Assembly: GCF_005222485.1 (NCBI RefSeq)
Contig: NZ_CP029078.1
Span: forward strand, 4,615,501 to 4,679,500
Reading direction: 5' to 3'
DNA from: Streptomyces griseoviridis
GTDB lineage: Bacteria; Actinomycetota; Actinomycetes; Streptomycetales; Streptomycetaceae
Length of the DNA: 64,000 bases
Of the stretch, positions 19,548-27,363 are shown one piece after another. Made by a program: the position numbers and the translations under genes. Numbering within the stretch: the stretch's first letter is position 1; the number at the start of each line of letters is the position of its first letter. Below the pieces are notes generated by a model. That model was not told the origin of the DNA, did not search any database, and was given only the letters and a program-made list of their open reading frames with translations.

Positions 19548-20182
19548 TTGCGTGCCCGTCGACGGGTGCGGCCGCGTTCCTCGGCGATGAGTGGGTCGCT
19601 GTCGTTCGCGGGGTGTTCAGGGGCCGCGCGGGCTGCGGCCTGGCTCGCTCCTCGTCGAGCTCCTGGAAGCGGTGGATTGCGCAGGGTGATGCGCGCTGTT
19701 CTGGGCCGCCCTGGTCGGGTTCGCTCGTCGCCGTCACCCCCGTCTCACCCTCATCGGCAGGCCGGGACGGAGTGGCCGGAATCTGGTCCCCTCACCCTGC
19801 GTCGCATAACGATGCGGTAACGCACGCCGTGTATGGCCGGTAGGGTTCAGCCCGGGAAACGCCTTCCGTCGCATGTCTTCCGTCGCGCGCTCCATGACCT
19901 GACCTGTCCAGGAAGAAGGCGTCGCCCGTGAAGCAGAACGTGTCGTCCGCGAGGAACAGGCACAGGAGACAGAGCGCCGCCCAAGTCTCCGCGAGGTCTC
20001 CGACGCATGAACTGACGCCTGGTCGAACGGCCGGCGGACCCTTGAGGTGGCCCACAGCGTCGTCTACGAATCGATCACGACCCTTGCCGAGTCGGTCGCC
20101 CGCGCGGCGGAGGAGCTGACCTTCGAGTGGGTCCTGCCCGGCCCCGCCCCACCCGCTCAGGGGAGGCCGGGCCGGACTCGTC
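19548..20182. other. 635 bp without a supportable gene
   Basis: Several short frames exist (for example GTG 19928 and GTG 20047), but none shows a recognisable domain. The 20047 frame has a briefly protein-like stretch (SVVYESITTLAESVARAAEE) that may be a gene remnant. Confidence 0.4.
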
Positions 20183-21442
20183 TCACATGTTCCAGAGGGG
20201 GCCGCGCGGTGGGGGAGCCGTCCGGCGGTTGACCGGGGGAATCCACCTGCCGGTCTCGAAGAACCGCTCCACGGCGGGCAGCCAGGGCCTGAACTCGATG
20301 CCCTGCTGATCGAGCCAGGCGTCGTTGTAGTACGTGGTGAGATACCGCTCGCCCGGATCGCAGAGAACGGTGACGACCGTGCCCCTCCGGCCGCTCTCGC
20401 GCATGCCGTGCAGGATCTTCAGCGCGCCGTACAGGCCCGTGCCCGTCGAACCGCCGGGCTTGATGCCCAGCCGGTCGGCGGCCACCCGCATGGTGGCGAT
20501 CGACGCCGCGTCCGGCACCTGGATCATGCGGTTGACGAGGGGGAAAAGGAACGAGGGCTCGACGACGGGCCGGCCGATGCCCTCGATCCGTGAACCCGCC
20601 GCCTTCGCGTCGCGGTCGGTGTCACGCCAGCCCGGGAAGTACGCCGAGTTCTCCGGATCGGTCACGCACACTCGCACCTTGTGGTCGGTGTAGCGCGCGT
20701 AGCGGGCGAGCGAGGTCGCTGTCCCGCCGGTCCCGGCGCCCATGACGAACCAGTCGGGGTCCACCGCCCCGATGACCTCGCCCGCGATCCCCTGGTCGCT
20801 GCGCCAGTCGTAGGCACGCTCCGCGTAGGTGAACTGGTCCATGAAGTGGCCGCTGCGCTGCTGTGCCTCCCACCGGGCCCGCTCGGAGATCTCCGCACCG
20901 GAGGTCTCCACGATCTCGCCGCCGAGGTCGCGGACCGCTTGTTTCTTCTCCGCGTCCGTACCGGCGGGCATCACGGCGACGAAGGGCAGCCCCAGCTTCT
21001 GGCAGAACCACGCCTCGGAGATGGCGGTCGACCCGCTGGACGCCTCCACCACTGGCCCGCCCTTGCGCAGCCATCCGTTGGCCAACGCGTTCAGAAACAG
21101 CGCCTCGGCCAGCCGGTGTTTGTGACTGCCCGACGGATGGACGGACTCGTTCTTGACGTAGAGCCGAAGCCCGCGCAAGGCATTCGGCAGCTCCATCTCC
21201 AGCAGGGGTGTCCCGTGCGAGGACATCGCCCTGATCTGCTGGATCCGGTCGTTCACCCAGGCGCGTTCATCGAGGTAGACGTCCGACAGGTCGTCACCGG
21301 CGTCAGCCGCCCTCGCCCGTACGGAACCGGCGGCGGGACCTCGTTCCGCGCCTGCGTCGGCCGCGGCACGGCCCGCTGCCAAGGTCGAACCGACCGCCGT
21401 CCCCGCCCCTGCCAGCAGGACCGCACGCCGTGACACACCCAT
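20183..21442 (-). CDS. PLP-dependent cysteine-synthase-like enzyme with Tat signal
   Basis: 419 aa from the ATG at 21442 (GGAGGG ribosome site). The first ~30 residues, MGVSRRAVLLAGAGTAVGST ending in AAGRAAADA, are a twin-arginine export signal (SRRAVLL). The rest is a fold-type II PLP enzyme: Lys in SGSHKHRLAEAL for the Schiff base, ASSGSTAIS for the substrate/PLP contact, MGAGTGGTATS as the phosphate-binding Gly loop, and GGSTGTGLYG near the end. The family makes or cleaves cysteine-type amino acids and is normally cytoplasmic; Tat would allow export of the folded enzyme with cofactor bound. The reaction is not determined. Confidence 0.85.
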   Translation of the reverse strand: MGVSRRAVLLAGAGTAVGSTLAAGRAAADAGAERGPAAGSVRARAADAGDDLSDVYLDERAWVNDRIQQIRAMSSHGTPLLEMELPNALRGLRLYVKNESVHPSGSHKHRLAEALFLNALANGWLRKGGPVVEASSGSTAISEAWFCQKLGLPFVAVMPAGTDAEKKQAVRDLGGEIVETSGAEISERARWEAQQRSGHFMDQFTYAERAYDWRSDQGIAGEVIGAVDPDWFVMGAGTGGTATSLARYARYTDHKVRVCVTDPENSAYFPGWRDTDRDAKAAGSRIEGIGRPVVEPSFLFPLVNRMIQVPDAASIATMRVAADRLGIKPGGSTGTGLYGALKILHGMRESGRRGTVVTVLCDPGERYLTTYYNDAWLDQQGIEFRPWLPAVERFFETGRWIPPVNRRTAPPPRGPLWNM

Positions 21443-21697
21443 CCGACACCCTCCACACGCCTGTCCGTTCGATGTCCCCGCGGACACCGATGGCGTCTGT
21501 CTAACAGCCGGAAACCGCGCGAAGCGCTCGTAAGGGGGCGGCCAGCCGCAGATCACCTTGACGGCGCAGCGCGCCACCCTGCCCGCCGCGCGGCCGTCGG
21601 TCCTGTCCCGAGGAGGTCGCAGGGGTCCGCCCGGGACGTCGCTTGGTCCGGATGCGTGTCGGTGCCCGTCCTTCGTGGTGAACCTCTGGCGGTGGAT
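21443..21697. promoter_or_regulatory. Upstream region of the Tat-exported enzyme gene
   Basis: 255 bp between the leftward start at 21442 and the parS at 21698. No gene seen; it should hold the leftward promoter. Confidence 0.35.
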
Positions 21698-21711
21698 GTT
21701 TCACGTGAAAC
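21698..21711. promoter_or_regulatory. parS chromosome-segregation site
   Basis: GTTTCACGTGAAAC, a perfect match to the 14-bp ParB-binding palindrome of Streptomyces, in an intergenic region. Such sites cluster around oriC, in keeping with gyrB/gyrA nearby. Confidence 0.93.
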
Positions 21712-21715
21712 ATGG

Positions 21716-21752
21716 CGAAGGGGCGGGAGGCTCAGAGCCTCCCGCCCCTTCG
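21716..21752 (-). terminator. Strong terminator of the DUF5324 gene
   Basis: 17-bp perfect stem (21716-21732 with 21736-21752) and a 3-nt loop, 26 bp beyond the leftward stop and only 4 bp from the parS. Confidence 0.75.
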
Positions 21753-21778
21753 GGTGTGGCCTCTCGGCCGGTGCCGGG

Positions 21779-22477
21779 TCAGCGGTGGTCGTCGCCGTCC
21801 TTCGCCTCGTCCTCGGCCTGCTTGGCCTCGACCTCGGGGTCGAGGGCCGCCGGGCTACCGTCGACCGACGTCAGATGCGTCGGCTCGTGGATCTCCGTCG
21901 GGGCGGGCGGCTCGACCAGCCAGTCCGGGTTGGCCTGCTTGTCCCACCACTTCCAGGCGGCGAACGCGCCACCCGCGACGGCGCCGGCGATCAGCACCAC
22001 CTTGGCCGCGCGGCCCGCCTTGGCCCGGCGCTCGTGCTTGCGGACCAGCTTGCGGATCTCCTTCGCCGTCACCCCGCCGCGCAGGGCGGCGACGGCGGCC
22101 GTGGTGCGGGCCGCTGCCTCGTCCTTGACGGGTCCGGCGACGGCCGCGGCCTGTTCGAGGCGCGGCCGGGAGTAGTCGGCGGCCAGCTTGGCCGCCTGCC
22201 GGGTGCGGACCGCCGCGTCATGGGCGGCCTGGTCGACCTTCGGTGGCACATGCGTCCTGGCCTGCTTGAGCTGCGGGGCCACGTAGGCGCCGTACTGGAC
22301 ACGGGCCTGGTCTGCGGCCTGCGACACCTTCGGCGCGATGCGCACGCGGGCTTCGTGCGCGTAGAACGCGGCCTTGTCCTTGGCTGTGTCGGCGTAAGGC
22401 GCCACCGCTTCCGCGGCGTGCAGCACGCTGTCCTTCGCCGAACCGGTCGCGGCGCGCACGCTGTCGATGCGGGTCAC
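21779..22477 (-). CDS. DUF5324 family membrane protein
   Basis: 232 aa, GTG start with GGAGGAGG upstream. A long Ala-rich amphipathic, probably coiled helical region (AAEAVAPYADTAKDKAAFYA to YSRPRLEQAAAVAGPVKDEA, residues ~5-150) is followed by one membrane helix (AAKVVLIAGAVAGGAFAAWK) and a charged acidic tail. I recognise the DUF5324 pattern of Streptomyces, normally beside the cyclophilin gene as here. Function unknown. Confidence 0.8.
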   Translation of the reverse strand: MTRIDSVRAATGSAKDSVLHAAEAVAPYADTAKDKAAFYAHEARVRIAPKVSQAADQARVQYGAYVAPQLKQARTHVPPKVDQAAHDAAVRTRQAAKLAADYSRPRLEQAAAVAGPVKDEAAARTTAAVAALRGGVTAKEIRKLVRKHERRAKAGRAAKVVLIAGAVAGGAFAAWKWWDKQANPDWLVEPPAPTEIHEPTHLTSVDGSPAALDPEVEAKQAEDEAKDGDDHR

Positions 22478-22785
22478 GGGATCCTCCTCCTCGGTGGCGT
22501 ACGTTATTTCGACTTTCCACCCTTTAACGGATCATGCCTGTCGACGACGCCGGGAGCATGCAGAGGGCGGGCATCCGGGTCATGCGGCTGCATATGGGGC
22601 ATCAGTCCCCTGTCGTCGACAATGCCACGGATCGTCGCCGGGCGCCCCCGACCCGGGGGCACTCGACCGGTTTTCAGCAACCGACTTCCCCGGATCGCGC
22701 CGTGAAACCCGACGACGTGCTGTGACCCTGTCGGGCCGTGCGAGGATCGACGGGTCACGGACGACACACGGATGGAAGGCGGATC
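22478..22785. promoter_or_regulatory. Divergent region, DUF5324 gene / cyclophilin gene
   Basis: 308 bp between divergent starts. The AT-richer part at 22500-22535 is the likely leftward promoter zone. GCCCCCGACCCGGGGGC at 22645-22661 is a short palindrome. No gene seen. Confidence 0.4.
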
Positions 22786-23319
22786 GTGGCCGAGCAGCTT
22801 TACGCCACCCTCAGAACGAGCCACGGCGACATCGAGATCCGGCTTCTGCCGAACCACGCGCCCCTCACCGTCAGGAACTTCGTCGAACTCGCGACCGGCG
22901 AGCGGGAGTGGACCAACCCGGAGTCGGGTGCGAAGTCCAAGGACCGGCTCTACGACGGCACCGTCTTCCACCGGGTGATCAGCGGGTTCATGATCCAGGG
23001 CGGAGACCCGCTCGGCAACGGCACCGGCGGCCCCGGCTACCAGTTCAAGGACGAGTTCCACCCCGACCTCGCCTTCACCAAGCCGTATCTGCTGGCCATG
23101 GCCAACGCGGGCCCCGGCACCAACGGCTCGCAGTTCTTCGTGACCGTCTCCCCTACGGCCTGGCTGAACCGCAAGCACACCATCTTCGGCGAGGTCGTCG
23201 ACCCGGCCAGCCAGAAGGTCGTGGACGCCATCGCCGCGCTGCCGACCGCTCCGCACACCGAGCGCCCGCTCACCGACGTGGTCATCGAGACCGTCGTCGT
23301 CGAGAAGCGCCAGGGCTGA
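22786..23319 (+). CDS. Cyclophilin-type peptidyl-prolyl cis-trans isomerase
   Basis: 177 aa, GTG start with GGAAGGCGG upstream. Single cyclophilin domain without signal peptide, so cytoplasmic. Active-site motifs: VFHRVISGFMIQGGDP (the catalytic Arg), LAMANAGPGTNGSQFFV and WLNRKHTIFGEV, where the Trp/His positions fit the cyclosporin-binding site. Catalyses proline isomerisation during folding. Followed by a hairpin terminator and the rhomboid gene. Confidence 0.95.
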   Translation: MAEQLYATLRTSHGDIEIRLLPNHAPLTVRNFVELATGEREWTNPESGAKSKDRLYDGTVFHRVISGFMIQGGDPLGNGTGGPGYQFKDEFHPDLAFTKPYLLAMANAGPGTNGSQFFVTVSPTAWLNRKHTIFGEVVDPASQKVVDAIAALPTAPHTERPLTDVVIETVVVEKRQG

Positions 23320-23340
23320 GACCCCGGGGGAACCAATCGT

Positions 23341-23366
23341 CCCGCCCGTCCGTAAAGATGGGCGGG
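23341..23366 (+). terminator. Terminator of the cyclophilin gene
   Basis: CCCGCCCGTC / GATGGGCGGG stem with one G-T pair, loop CGTAAA. Confidence 0.6.
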
Positions 23367-23402
23367 GCGGTGTATTTCGCGTACGACGATCTAGGGGATG
23401 TC

Positions 23403-24290
23403 ATGGAGCAAGCGGCAGGCGGTACGCCGGACGCCCAGAGCCTGCCGGGCTGCTACCGCCACCCGGACCGCGAGACGGGCATCCGCTGCACCCGCTGCGA
23501 CCGTCCGATCTGCCCGGAGTGCATGGTCGACGCCTCGGTCGGTTTCCAGTGCCCGCAGTGCGCGCGCGGCGACGCGGGAACCGGCCACACGCCGGCCGCC
23601 TCCCGCCCCCGCACCCTGGCGGGCGGCACCGTCGCGGCTGACCCCCGGCTGCTCACCAAGGTGCTGATCGGCCTCAACCTCGCGCTCTTCCTGGTGCAGC
23701 AGGCCGTCGGCGACCGGTTCACCGACCGGCTCGACCTGATCGGTCAGGCGTATGTGCCGCTGCTCGGCTCGGTCGAGGGCGTCGCGCAGGGCCAGTGGTA
23801 CCGGCTGCTGACCGCGATGTTCCTGCACGGCAGCATCCTCCACATCCTGTTCAACATGCTCAGCCTCTGGTGGATCGGCGGCCCGCTGGAGGCGGCGCTC
23901 GGCCGGGCCCGCTACCTCGCCCTCTACTTCGTCTCGGGCCTCGCGGGCAGCGCGCTCACCTATCTGATCGCCGCGCCGAACCAGCCGTCGCTGGGCGCGT
24001 CCGGCGCGATCTTCGGTCTCTTCGGCGCCACGGCGATCCTGATGCGTCGCCTCAACTACGACCTGCGCCCGGTGATCGCCCTGCTGGTGATCAACCTGAT
24101 CTTCACCTTCGGCTGGTCGGGCATCGCCTGGGAGGCGCACATCGGCGGGCTCGTCGCCGGTGTCGTCACGGGGTACGCGATGGTGCACGCCCCGCGTCGG
24201 CGGCGGGCGCTGGTGCAGTACGGGACCTGCGCGGCGTTCCTGGTGGTCGTGGTCGTCGTCACTCTGATCAGGACCGCACAGCTCAGCTGA
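23403..24290 (+). CDS. Rhomboid intramembrane serine protease with zinc-finger N-terminus
   Basis: 295 aa. Residues 15-55 form a B-box-like zinc finger (CYRHPDRETGIRCTRCDRPI, then CPEC and CPQC). The rhomboid domain follows with about six membrane helices: HILFNMLSLWW (Asn151), the catalytic serine in GASGAIFGLFG (Ser200) and its partner His246 in EAHIGG. These enzymes cut membrane helices within the bilayer. The zinc finger suggests cytoplasmic substrate or partner binding. The ATG at 23403 follows GGGGATG. Convergent with crgA. Confidence 0.93.
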   Translation: MEQAAGGTPDAQSLPGCYRHPDRETGIRCTRCDRPICPECMVDASVGFQCPQCARGDAGTGHTPAASRPRTLAGGTVAADPRLLTKVLIGLNLALFLVQQAVGDRFTDRLDLIGQAYVPLLGSVEGVAQGQWYRLLTAMFLHGSILHILFNMLSLWWIGGPLEAALGRARYLALYFVSGLAGSALTYLIAAPNQPSLGASGAIFGLFGATAILMRRLNYDLRPVIALLVINLIFTFGWSGIAWEAHIGGLVAGVVTGYAMVHAPRRRRALVQYGTCAAFLVVVVVVTLIRTAQLS

Positions 24291-24300
24291 TACCGAACCG

Positions 24301-24500
24301 TTGTCCACAGCGTGTGCCGGATCTTGTGCACACGGTGCGGGAACGCCTTCGCCCCCTGGATCCGACCTGTGTTCATGCAGGTCAGGCAGGGGGCGAACGA
24401 GTTTTCGGATGCCGGTAGGTCTGTCACACCGGCGTCAACCTCGGAGAGGTTATCCACAGATCGTCTTTCTTTTCCCCATGTGGAAAAGGGCTGTGGATAA
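24301..24500. promoter_or_regulatory. Cluster of DnaA boxes between convergent genes
   Basis: TTGTCCACA (24301), TTATCCACA (24450) and its complement TGTGGATAA (24492) are full DnaA boxes; TTGTGCACA (24324) and TGTGGAAAA (24479) are one-base variants. All five lie in the 341-bp gap between the ends of the rhomboid and crgA genes, where neither gene has its promoter. Confidence 0.75.
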
Positions 24501-24631
24501 CTCAGTGGACAGTCCTGGCCAGAGCTGGCGCCCCGGCCCCGCGACCGCTACGGCGACCCCGGTCCGCGACCGCTACGGCAGCCGCGGCCGCCCTGCCGGA
24601 CGGCCACCGCTCCCGCACCGGGCGAGGGCCG

Positions 24632-24886
24632 CTACTTCCACTGCGTGGAGACGCCGAACCCGGCGGCGATGAAGCCGAAACCGACGACGATGTTCCAGTT
24701 GTCCAGCTTGTCGATGGGCAGCGAACCGTCGGTCACGTAGAACACGACGATCCAGGCCAGCCCGATGAGGAACATGGCCAGCATGACCGGCGCGACCCAG
24801 GCCCGGCTGTTCAGCTTGATGGCGGTCGTCTGCTTCGCAGGCGGCGGCGTGTAGTCGGCCTTCTTGCGGATACGTGACTTCGGCAC
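24632..24886 (-). CDS. crgA: Cell division protein CrgA
   Basis: 84 aa from the GTG at 24886, the length usual for Streptomyces CrgA. A basic N-terminus ([16 protein letters not shown]) is followed by two membrane helices ([20 protein letters not shown] and [19 protein letters not shown]) with a short outer loop. CrgA modulates FtsZ ring formation and coordinates septation during sporulation; in mycobacteria it contacts FtsZ, FtsQ and PBPs. It belongs beside the fhaA-pknB cluster in most actinobacteria. Confidence 0.95.
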   Translation of the reverse strand: MPKSRIRKKADYTPPPAKQTTAIKLNSRAWVAPVMLAMFLIGLAWIVVFYVTDGSLPIDKLDNWNIVVGFGFIAAGFGVSTQWK

Positions 24887-25027
24887 GAGGGTCTCTCCTG
24901 TCGATGCGCTGCGTGGCCGCGCAGGTAACTGGATCGGGCTCGGGGCAGCGTACAAGGGGACACTGAGTGCTCCCCCGGGCGTCCGTTAGCGTAGTGCTTC
25001 CGCGGCGCCGAAGGAGATAAGGGTACG

Positions 25028-25807
25028 TTGAGCAATTCTGCCGACTCCCCCGGGACGGAATCCACCCCTCCCCGCGATCGCCGTTTCCGGCCGGTGCGGG
25101 TGCTGACGGCCGGGGTCTTCGCGCTCGCCGGGCTCATCTTCTTCACCAGCTTCGACACCGCCAAGGGCACGAACATCCGTACGGACACGTCCCTGCTCAA
25201 ACTCTCCGACCTGGTCCAGGAGCGCAGCCACAAGAACGGCACGCTGGACGAGTCGAACGCCACCCTGCGCCACGACATCGAGACGCTCGCCGAGCGCGAC
25301 GACGGCCGCAGCGAGGCGGAGGACAAGAAGCTCGCCGGCCTCGAGGAGAGCGCCGGCACCCAGAAGCTGACCGGCCGCGCCCTCACCGTCACCCTGAACG
25401 ACGCCCCGCCGAACGCCACCGCCAAGCTGCCCGGCTACCCCGAGCCGCAGCCCGACTACCTGGTCATCCACCAGCAGGACCTGCAGGCCGTGGTGAACGC
25501 CCTCTGGGAGGGCGGCGCGAAGGGCATCAAGGTCATGGACCAGCGGCTGATCTCCACCAGCGCGGTGCGCTGCGTCGGCAACACCCTGATCCTCCAGGGC
25601 CGCGTCTACTCGCCGCCCTACAAGATCACCGCCGTCGGCGACCCCGAGAAGCTGAACAAGGCGATGTCGGCGTCCAAGGCGATCCAGAACTACATGGTCT
25701 ACGTGAACGTCTACGGCCTGGGCTGGAAAGTCACCCAGGACGGGACGGTGACTCTGCCCGGCTACTCGGGCACAGTGGATCTGCACTACGCCGAGCCCGT
25801 GGGGTGA
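25028..25807 (+). CDS. DUF881 domain protein
   Basis: 259 aa, TTG start after AAGGAGATAAGG. One membrane helix near residues 25-45 (VLTAGVFALAGLIFFTSF) is followed by an extracellular coiled segment (residues ~60-115, LVQERSHKNGTLDESNATLR...) and the DUF881 domain (GRALTVTLNDAPPN, YLVIHQQDLQAVVNALWEGG, RVYSPPYKITAVGD, to the end). DUF881 proteins sit in division/sortase clusters of Gram-positives; the exact role is unknown. First gene of the rightward cluster with the sortases. Confidence 0.88.
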   Translation: MSNSADSPGTESTPPRDRRFRPVRVLTAGVFALAGLIFFTSFDTAKGTNIRTDTSLLKLSDLVQERSHKNGTLDESNATLRHDIETLAERDDGRSEAEDKKLAGLEESAGTQKLTGRALTVTLNDAPPNATAKLPGYPEPQPDYLVIHQQDLQAVVNALWEGGAKGIKVMDQRLISTSAVRCVGNTLILQGRVYSPPYKITAVGDPEKLNKAMSASKAIQNYMVYVNVYGLGWKVTQDGTVTLPGYSGTVDLHYAEPVG

Positions 25808-25830
25808 ACTGATCCGTTCAGGAGCTGCCG

Positions 25831-26514
25831 GTGCGCGTTGTCGTCAGGACCGTCAGCGAACTGTGCCTCACCGTCGGCGCCCTCATCGTCCTCTTCGTCG
25901 TCTACGTGCTGTTCTGGACCGGCGTCCGGGCCGACGGCGCGATGGACGACCAGATCGACGTCCTGCACCACGCCTGGGTGCGACAGCCGGCGCCCGCCGC
26001 CTCCCCGAGCGCCCCAGCGCGGCCGGCGCCGCCCGCGCCGTACAGGGCCGGACGGCCCTTCGCGATCATGTACATCCCGCGGCTCGGTTTCACGTGGAAC
26101 AAACCCGTGCTCCAGGGCACCGCCGTGGACACCCTCAAGAAGGGCCTCGGCCACTACGCGGGCACCGCCCGGCTCGGTCAGCGGGGCAACTTCGCGGTCG
26201 CCGGGCACCGGCGCACCTACGGCGACCCGTTCAAGGACTTCCCGCGGCTCAGGGCCGGGGACGCGGTGGTGCTGACCGACGGCACGACCTGGTTCACGTA
26301 TCGGATCGACAAAGGCCCCTACAAAACCGTGCCCTCGGACGTTGAGGTGATCGATCCTGTGCCACGTAAGTCGGGGTATGCGGACACGGGCCGTTATCTC
26401 ACGCTGACCACGTGCGATCCGGAATGGGGCCACAGCCACCGCCTGATCGTCTGGGCGCACCTCGACTCCACCCAGCCCGTGGAGGCCGGGAAACCAGCGG
26501 CCCTGCGCCGTTAG
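25831..26514 (+). CDS. Class E sortase, short form
   Basis: 227 aa. N-terminal membrane helix (LTVGALIVLFVVYVLFWTG), a Pro/Ala linker (residues ~52-72), then the sortase barrel with catalytic His126 (FAVAGHRRTY), Cys195 in TLTTCDPEWG and Arg204 (SHRLIVW). Class E sortases attach LAXTG-type surface proteins such as long chaplins to the wall. It lacks the long cytoplasmic extension of the second sortase in this cluster. A variant parS-like 14-mer (GTTTCACGTGGAAC, 26087) lies inside the gene. Confidence 0.88.
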   Translation: MRVVVRTVSELCLTVGALIVLFVVYVLFWTGVRADGAMDDQIDVLHHAWVRQPAPAASPSAPARPAPPAPYRAGRPFAIMYIPRLGFTWNKPVLQGTAVDTLKKGLGHYAGTARLGQRGNFAVAGHRRTYGDPFKDFPRLRAGDAVVLTDGTTWFTYRIDKGPYKTVPSDVEVIDPVPRKSGYADTGRYLTLTTCDPEWGHSHRLIVWAHLDSTQPVEAGKPAALRR

Positions 26515-26566
26515 TCTGGTGCGGTACGGCGTGAATCCGGTGCCGTGGTGGAACGGAAGGGACGGC

Positions 26567-26728
26567 ATGTACGGCTGGATCTGGCGGCATCTGCCGGGGA
26601 ACGCGTGGCTGAAGGCCCTGATCTCACTGGTCCTCGCCCTGGTCGTGGTCTACGTCCTGTTCCAGTACGTGTTCCCGTGGGCCGAACCGCTGCTTCCCTT
26701 CAACGATGTGACGGTGGACAACCAGTGA
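26567..26728 (+). CDS. Small single-pass membrane protein
   Basis: 53 aa, ATG after GGAAGGGA. MYGWIWRHLPGNAWLKALIS, then a membrane helix LVLALVVVYVLFQYVFPWAE and a short acidic end (DVTVDNQ). Its stop overlaps the GTG of the amidotransferase gene (GTGA), so the two are translated together. Conserved in this position in Streptomyces; role unknown. Confidence 0.8.
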   Translation: MYGWIWRHLPGNAWLKALISLVLALVVVYVLFQYVFPWAEPLLPFNDVTVDNQ

Positions 26729-27363
26729 GCGCGCGGATTCTCGTCGTCGACAACTACGACAGCTTCGTCTTCAACCTGGTCCAGTACCTGTACCAGCTCG
26801 GCGCCGAGTGCGAGGTGCTGCGCAACGACGAGGTGACGACGGCACACGCCCAGGACGGCTTCGACGGCGTCCTCCTGTCGCCCGGACCCGGCACCCCCGA
26901 GGAGGCCGGGGTCTGCGTCGAGATGGTGCGCCACTGCGCCGCCACCGGCGTCCCGGTCTTCGGTGTCTGCCTGGGCATGCAGTCGATGCAGGTCGCCTAC
27001 GGCGGGGTGGTGGACCGCGCGCCCGAGCTGCTGCACGGCAAGACCTCGCCGGTCGAGCACGGCGGCAAGGGCGTCTTCGCGGGACTGCCCAGCCCCTTCA
27101 TCGCGACCAGGTACCACTCGCTGGCCGCCGAGCCGGCCACCGTCCCGGCCGAGCTGGAGGTCACCGCGCGCACCCAGGACGGCATCGTCATGGGCCTGCG
27201 CCACCGTGAACTGCCGGTCGAGGGCGTCCAGTTCCACCCCGAGTCGGTGCTCACCGAGCACGGCCACCTGATGCTGGCCAACTGGCTCGCGGAGTGCGGC
27301 GACACCGGCGCGGTCGCGAGGTCGGCGGGGCTCGCCCCGGTGGTGGGCAGGGCCACGGCGTGA
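26725..27363 (+). CDS. Glutamine amidotransferase, PabA/TrpG type
   Basis: 212 aa class I glutamine amidotransferase. Catalytic triad: Cys82 (VFGVCLGMQS), His171 and Glu173 (VQFHPES). It starts ILVVDNYDSFVFNLVQYL, typical of the small subunit of aminodeoxychorismate or anthranilate synthase. It supplies ammonia to a partner chorismate enzyme that is not in this window. The placement between sortase genes with GTGA overlaps on both sides is conserved and puzzling. PabA versus TrpG cannot be decided from the sequence alone. Confidence 0.9.
   Translation: MSARILVVDNYDSFVFNLVQYLYQLGAECEVLRNDEVTTAHAQDGFDGVLLSPGPGTPEEAGVCVEMVRHCAATGVPVFGVCLGMQSMQVAYGGVVDRAPELLHGKTSPVEHGGKGVFAGLPSPFIATRYHSLAAEPATVPAELEVTARTQDGIVMGLRHRELPVEGVQFHPESVLTEHGHLMLANWLAECGDTGAVARSAGLAPVVGRATA

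Noticed and set aside
19928..20232. Short frames from GTG 19928 and GTG 20047
   Set aside because: No domain, no clear ribosome site; only about 20 residues look protein-like, so kept as possible remnant, not as a gene.
24301..24500. DnaA-box cluster as the replication origin itself
   Set aside because: Streptomyces oriC lies between dnaA and dnaN and holds many more boxes; here there are five in a convergent gap.
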